Shown: positions 33,078 to 37,286 of the stretch, piece by piece
Layout: every line of letters begins with the position of its first letter
How positions within the stretch are numbered: the first letter of the stretch is position 1
NCBI GenBank assembly: GCA_905480255.1
Contig: CAJQPR010000139.1
Location: 1-37,286 of the forward strand
Source of the DNA: an uncultured Woeseiaceae bacterium
Lineage (GTDB): Bacteria > Pseudomonadota > Gammaproteobacteria > Steroidobacterales > Woeseiaceae
DNA length: 37,286 nucleotides
Direction: 5' to 3'
Program-made: the position numbers and the translations under genes
The notes under the pieces: generated by a model
What the model saw: the letters and a program-made list of their open reading frames with translations, nothing else
Database searches by the model: none
Told to the model about the DNA's origin: nothing

Positions 33078-34992
33078 GCTTGCCGCGTTGCCGAATCTCG
33101 TCTGACAGGCTTTGGATTGCTTCATCCAGAGAAAGTACCGTTTGCTGCTTTGAGCCAAGCCTTCGCAACGCAACGGTCTGTTCATCGACCTCACGCTGTC
33201 CTATTGCCATCAGTACCGGGACCTTCGCGACGCTGTGTTCCCTGACCTTGTAGGATATTTTTTCGTTTCTCACGTCGGTCTCGGCGTTGATGCCGGCGTT
33301 CCTTAGTTTTGCAACCACTTCCTCGGCATACGCATCCGCATCCGAAGTGATTGTCAGAACCCTGACCTGGGCCGGTGCGAGCCACAGCGGCAGGTTGCCA
33401 GCATGATGCTCAAGCAGTATGCCGATGAATCGCTCAAGCGAGCCAAAAATCGCGCGATGCAGCATTACCGGGACATGCTTGTTGCCATCCTCGCCAATGT
33501 AGGTGGCGCCGAGTCGGCCAGGCATATTCAGGTCGACCTGCAGAGTGCCGCATTGCCAGTCGCGACCGATTGCATCGCGCAATACGAACTCCAGTTTTGG
33601 ACCGTAGAATGCTCCCTCGCCGGGATTATGCGTGTAATCCAGTTCCGCGACTTCCAGGGCCTTGATCAATGCAGCCTCGGCCTTATCCCAAACCTCGTCG
33701 TCACCGACGCGGACCTCAGGTCGGTCCGCAAACTTGATCCTGACATCGGCAAAACCGAAGTCCCGATAAATATCCAGGAGCTGTCGGCAAACTGCGATCG
33801 ACTCATCGGTGATCTGATCCGGGGTGCAGAATACATGGGCGTCGTCCTGCGTAAACGCGCGCACGCGCATCATGCCGTGCAACGCGCCAGACGGTTCGTA
33901 ACGGTGACACTTACCGAACTCGGCAATTCGTCGCGGCAAATCCCGGTAGCTGGTAATGCCTTGTTTGAAAACCTGGATGTGGCCAGGACAGTTCATCGGT
34001 TTGATTGCGTACTGGCGACCGTCGACCGTTTCGGTTGTGAACATGTTTGTGCCGAACGCTTCCCAATGACCGGACGCCTCCCACAGTGACCGGCTGACGA
34101 GTTCAGGTGTATTAACTTCGTGATACCCGCCGACGGCGAGTTGAGCGCGCATGTAATTGATTAGATTCTGAAACAGGCTCCAGCCGTACGGGTGCCAGAA
34201 AACGGCACCAGGCGCTTCTTCCTGGAAGTGAAAAAGGTCCATCACACGGCCAAGCCGGCGATGATCGCGTTTCTCAGCTTCTTCGAGTTGCATCAGGTAC
34301 TTGCGCAGCTGCTTGTCGTTCGCCCAGGCGGTGCCGTAGATGCGCTGTAACATCTCGTTCCGCGAGTCGCCACGCCAGTATGCGCCGGAGACTCGGGTCA
34401 GGTGAAACGCTTTGCCCAGCTTTCCGGTAGACGGAAGATGCGGTCCTCGACATAGATCGATGAATTCACCCTGCTGATAGAGGGTGAGCGTCTCGTCACC
34501 TGGAATGTCTTCAATCAATTTCGCTTTGTATTCTTCGCCCTGCCCGCGGAAGAAACTGATCGCCTTGTCCCGCTCCCAGACCTGGCGTTCGATCGATTCA
34601 TCGCGATCTACAATGTCCTTCATCCGCGCCTCGATTACCTCAAGGTCGTCTGCAGTAAATGGCTCTTCCCGCGCGAAATCGTAGTAAAAACCGTTTTCAA
34701 TGGCCGGACCAATGGTTACCTGTGTGTCCGGCCACAACTCCTTGACGGCCTCAGCCAGGATATGGGCGGCATCATGGCGTAGCAGCTCGAGACCGTCCTC
34801 CGAGTCTCTTGTGACAATAGCTACAGCGACGTCTTCCGCGATTTCACGGGTCAGATCCCAGAGCTCGTCATTCACGCGAATGGCCACGGCGTCACGCGCG
34901 AGACTCTTGCCAATTGAGGAGGCAATTTCAAGGCCGGTGACGGCATTGTCAAACTGCCGGTCGGAGCCGTCAGGTAGTTGAATTTTTGGCAT
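33070..34992 (-). CDS. thrS: Threonyl-tRNA synthetase
   Basis: A 640-residue class II synthetase charging tRNA-Thr. The N-terminal TGS domain (1-61) is followed by the editing domain with [10 protein letters not shown] and YRGD-type contacts ([26 protein letters not shown]). The catalytic core carries the zinc ligand Cys335 in MNCPGH, motif 2 ([21 protein letters not shown]) and motif 3 ([10 protein letters not shown]). The anticodon-binding domain covers about 540-640. Length and motifs are normal. ATG 34992 is the conserved start. infC, which follows thrS in many gammaproteobacteria, is absent; the next gene on this strand is the TonB-family protein. Confidence 0.97.
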   Translation of the reverse strand: MPKIQLPDGSDRQFDNAVTGLEIASSIGKSLARDAVAIRVNDELWDLTREIAEDVAVAIVTRDSEDGLELLRHDAAHILAEAVKELWPDTQVTIGPAIENGFYYDFAREEPFTADDLEVIEARMKDIVDRDESIERQVWERDKAISFFRGQGEEYKAKLIEDIPGDETLTLYQQGEFIDLCRGPHLPSTGKLGKAFHLTRVSGAYWRGDSRNEMLQRIYGTAWANDKQLRKYLMQLEEAEKRDHRRLGRVMDLFHFQEEAPGAVFWHPYGWSLFQNLINYMRAQLAVGGYHEVNTPELVSRSLWEASGHWEAFGTNMFTTETVDGRQYAIKPMNCPGHIQVFKQGITSYRDLPRRIAEFGKCHRYEPSGALHGMMRVRAFTQDDAHVFCTPDQITDESIAVCRQLLDIYRDFGFADVRIKFADRPEVRVGDDEVWDKAEAALIKALEVAELDYTHNPGEGAFYGPKLEFVLRDAIGRDWQCGTLQVDLNMPGRLGATYIGEDGNKHVPVMLHRAIFGSLERFIGILLEHHAGNLPLWLAPAQVRVLTITSDADAYAEEVVAKLRNAGINAETDVRNEKISYKVREHSVAKVPVLMAIGQREVDEQTVALRRLGSKQQTVLSLDEAIQSLSDEIRQRGKPT

Positions 34993-35030
34993 TTTTTCCA
35001 GCTGTAGTGGGGTGAGTCGATCCGCGCGCT

Positions 35031-35058
35031 ATTGTACAGAATACCGCCGCGCAACCAA
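35031..35058 (-). promoter_or_regulatory. Candidate thrS promoter
   Basis: On the minus strand TTGGTT (35053-35058) and TACAAT (35031-35036) are separated by 16 bp, a fair sigma70 match, 39 bp before the thrS ATG. Confidence 0.4.
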
Positions 35059-35136
35059 ACGCGGGAAGCAAACAAAGATATGGCTGGTGCAGGTACAATT
35101 ACGGTCAACACCTTCAGGTCAATATGTAGAGAGCCA

Positions 35137-35640
35137 ATGAGCGACGCCGCATCTGTTACACGATTTCCCGGCCCGGAACACGATCACGATTTCTGTGTCG
35201 AAAAAGCTTTGCAGAATGCTGTGAATATCTGTCGCCAGCGAGGACTGAGATTCACGGCTCAACGCCGTCGAATTCTTGAGCTGGTCTGGTCCAGCCACAA
35301 GCCTGTGGGCGCCTACGACATCCTCGAGTTGCTCGCCAGGGATGGAAACAGCACGGCGCCGCCGACCGTCTACCGTGCGCTGGAATTCCTTATCAACGCC
35401 AACCTTGTGCACCGGCTGGATTCCCTAAATGCATTTGTTGGCTGCCCTGAGCCCAGGACGCCCCACGCCGGGCAGTTTCTCATTTGCTCCCAATGTCGCT
35501 CGGTAGTGGAACTCAACGAACCGGATATCAGCGACGTAGTGCGCCAGAAAGCTGATTCCCTCGGCTTCTCAGCTTCCCGCCTGACATTGGAAATACAAGG
35601 GCTTTGCCAGCTCTGTCAGGCGCAGATGCGAGCGGAATAA
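35137..35640 (+). CDS. zur: Fur-family regulator, Zur type
   Basis: A 167-residue Fur-family metalloregulator. The winged helix contains GLRFTAQRRRILELVW and KPVGAYDILELLARDG, the Zur-type wording (VGAYD) rather than Fur. PPTVYRALEFLINANLVHRLDS is the recognition region. The structural zinc site is formed by CSQC and the C-terminal CQLC pairs. It would repress zinc-uptake genes when zinc is bound. ATG 35137 has GAGAG about 5 nt upstream; the frame is open from 35032, but the extra 35 residues are not family-like. glnS follows 63 bp later on the same strand, and thrS is divergent. Confidence 0.87.
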   Translation: MSDAASVTRFPGPEHDHDFCVEKALQNAVNICRQRGLRFTAQRRRILELVWSSHKPVGAYDILELLARDGNSTAPPTVYRALEFLINANLVHRLDSLNAFVGCPEPRTPHAGQFLICSQCRSVVELNEPDISDVVRQKADSLGFSASRLTLEIQGLCQLCQAQMRAE

Positions 35641-35666
35641 GCGCTTTATTTGCCAGGCACAGCGCG

Positions 35667-35672
35667 TACAAT
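35667..35672 (+). promoter_or_regulatory. Possible -10 box of glnS
   Basis: TACAAT lies 31 bp before the glnS ATG; the -35 position (CTTTAT, 17 bp upstream) is poor. The near-palindrome AATAA-GCGCT-TTATT at 35637-35651 spans the zur stop and may be a weak hairpin. Confidence 0.25.
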
Positions 35673-35703
35673 TGCGCAGCCTTTTCACAAATCAAGCCAG
35701 TCA

Positions 35704-37286
35704 ATGACCGACAACGAGCCCAAAGATTTCATCCGCCAGATCATTGCGGACGATATTGCCAGCAGCAGACATGACGGAGCTGTCGTAACGCGATTTCCGC
35801 CGGAACCCAACGGGTTCCTTCATGTCGGCCACGCGAAATCCATTTGCCTGAATTTTGGCGTTGCCATGGAGAACGGTGGCAGGACGTTCCTGCGCTTCGA
35901 CGACACAAACCCCGGGAAGGAAAGCGAGGAGTACGTCAAAGCGATCAAGGAGGATGTCCGCTGGCTCGGCTTCGACTGGGAAGACCGGCTGACACATGCG
36001 TCCGACTATTTTGATCGGCTCTACGAGTCAGCCACCCGGCTCATTGAAATGGGCAACGCCTATGTTGATAGTCTCAGTGCCGAGGAAATCCGGGAGCACC
36101 GGGGCACCCTGACGGAGCCTGGCAAAAACAGCCCTTACAGGGACCGTAGTAAAGAGGAAAACCTGGACCTGTTTGTAAGAATGCAGGGCGGGGAATTCGA
36201 GGACGGTGAACACGTACTGCGCGCCAAAATCGATATGGCCTCGCCAAACATGAACATGCGTGATCCGACGCTGTACCGGATTCGCCATATTGCTCATCAG
36301 AATGCTGGCGACAAGTGGAACATCTACCCGATGTATGACTTTGCCCACGGATTGTCTGATGCGTTCGAGGGCATAACCCATTCGCTTTGTACGCTCGAGT
36401 TCGAGGACCACAGGCCCTTGTACGACTGGTTTCTGGACCAGCTTAAGCCAGAGCACCGTCCCCGGCAGATTGAGTTTTCCAGGCTAAATCTTGCTTATGC
36501 ACTAACCAGCAAGCGCAAGCTCAATATGCTTGTCGAAGAAGGCGTGGTGAACGGCTGGGACGATCCACGCCTTGCCACGATTGCAGGTATGCGCCGCCGC
36601 GGATACCCACCTGCAGCAATACGGGATTTTATTGGCCGTGTTGGCATCACCAAGAAAGAAAACCTGATTGAAATGGGCGTACTTGAAAACAGCGTTCGCG
36701 AAAATCTTGGCGACAATGCCGAGCGACGCATGGCTGTGTTGAATCCATTGAAGATTGTTCTGACCAATTATCCCGAGAATAGAACCGAGCAGATGACTGC
36801 GCTTAATCATCCTGGCAATCCGGATTTCGGTACCCGTGAGTTGCCGTTCGGTCGGGAACTCTATATTGAGCGTGACGATTTCATGGAGGATGCGCCACGT
36901 AAATTCTTCCGACTAAAACCCGATGGTGAAGTCAGGCTGCGGTTCGGCTATATCATTCGCTGTGACGAGGTAATCAAAGACGAGTCAGGCGAAGTCATTG
37001 AGCTTCATTGCAGCTATGATCCGGATACTCGCAGTGGCAGTGGTTCGAGTGATCGGAAGGTCAAAGGTACTGTTCACTGGGTTTCTGCTCCGCATGCTAT
37101 TGAAGCGGAGGTGAGGCTTTATGACCGTCTTTTCACCGTACCGGACCCGGGTTCGTCTGAAGATGTTCACAAAGATCTTAATCCGGCTTCTCTCTCGATC
37201 GCAGCTGCAAGACTGGAGCCATCCCTCGCGATTGAAGAGAATGCCGTGCAGTTCGAGCGGCTGGGGTATTTCTGCCCCGATTCAGT
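35704..37286 (+). CDS. glnS: Glutaminyl-tRNA synthetase, 3'-truncated by window edge
   Basis: A class I synthetase charging tRNA-Gln; about 527 codons are visible and the frame is still open at the last base. Compared with about 550 residues in E. coli, only some 25-30 residues should be missing. The HIGH-type motif is HVGH at residues 40-43 ([15 protein letters not shown]), the KMSKS-type motif is LTSKR at 267-271, and the catalytic core shows [25 protein letters not shown] and [16 protein letters not shown]. The beta-barrel anticodon domain begins near 345. ATG 35704 is the conserved start ([10 protein letters not shown]); the ribosome-binding site is weak. Confidence 0.96.
   Translation, partial: MTDNEPKDFIRQIIADDIASSRHDGAVVTRFPPEPNGFLHVGHAKSICLNFGVAMENGGRTFLRFDDTNPGKESEEYVKAIKEDVRWLGFDWEDRLTHASDYFDRLYESATRLIEMGNAYVDSLSAEEIREHRGTLTEPGKNSPYRDRSKEENLDLFVRMQGGEFEDGEHVLRAKIDMASPNMNMRDPTLYRIRHIAHQNAGDKWNIYPMYDFAHGLSDAFEGITHSLCTLEFEDHRPLYDWFLDQLKPEHRPRQIEFSRLNLAYALTSKRKLNMLVEEGVVNGWDDPRLATIAGMRRRGYPPAAIRDFIGRVGITKKENLIEMGVLENSVRENLGDNAERRMAVLNPLKIVLTNYPENRTEQMTALNHPGNPDFGTRELPFGRELYIERDDFMEDAPRKFFRLKPDGEVRLRFGYIIRCDEVIKDESGEVIELHCSYDPDTRSGSGSSDRKVKGTVHWVSAPHAIEAEVRLYDRLFTVPDPGSSEDVHKDLNPASLSIAAARLEPSLAIEENAVQFERLGYFCPDS

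Overview
The window reads as a chromosomal segment of a free-living gammaproteobacterium. This is an inference from gene content: threonyl- and glutaminyl-tRNA synthetases, a Zur-type regulator, a TonB-family protein, a Pit phosphate transporter and P. aeruginosa-like spuABC genes. A marine Woeseia-like lineage would fit, but that is a guess. I see no rRNA, tRNA, CRISPR array, transposase or phage gene. Both edges cut genes: the 5' end of a cyanophycin synthetase on the left and the 3' end of glnS on the right.

Layout. (1) 1-4088: cyanophycin synthetase followed by a second Mur-ligase protein that lacks the ATP-grasp domain. (2) 4105-4557 (-): EVE-domain protein. (3) 4767-6723: Pit accessory protein (DUF47) and PiT phosphate transporter, then an MFS carrier (6736-8028). 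(4) 8025-10324: a glutamine-synthetase-like ligase (-) divergent from an IclR regulator (+). (5) 10418-11164: an exported methyltransferase-fold protein. (6) 11268-15835: a polyamine block in the order spuA-spuB-spuC (glutamine-amidotransferase-type hydrolase, gamma-glutamylpolyamine synthetase, polyamine aminotransferase), then an agmatinase-family ureohydrolase. (7) 15838-17665 (-): XRE-cupin regulator, small lipoprotein and a 2-oxoglutarate/Fe(II) oxygenase, probably one operon. (8) 17900-28244 (+): a tight nine-gene run of beta-alanine-type aminotransferase, malonate/methylmalonate semialdehyde dehydrogenase and coxG-S-L-M-D-E-F, a molybdenum hydroxylase with its maturation genes. (9) 28241-28891 (-): TetR regulator. 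(10) 28989-32786 (-): a very large protein with two receiver domains, an Ala/Lys/Glu helical rod, one membrane segment, periplasmic repeats and a TonB C-terminal domain. (11) thrS (-), zur (+) and partial glnS (+).

How it fits together. Regions 4-8 look like a nitrogen/carbon scavenging island for arginine-derived amines. Agmatinase-family and spuABC products would make and process putrescine-like amines. The second aminotransferase and MmsA would take beta-alanine or a related amine through malonate semialdehyde to acetyl-CoA. The molybdenum hydroxylase carries the form II active-site loop AYRGAGR, so it is not a classical CO dehydrogenase. Being embedded in an amine operon suggests an aldehyde, imine or heterocycle produced by the neighbouring steps as substrate (inference). 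A twin-site operator candidate lies between the XRE-cupin regulator and this operon.

The two strongest leads for something undescribed are the receiver-receiver-rod-TM-TonB fusion (28989-32786) and the amine-linked form II molybdenum hydroxylase operon (17900-28244). The ATP-grasp-less partner of cyanophycin synthetase is third.
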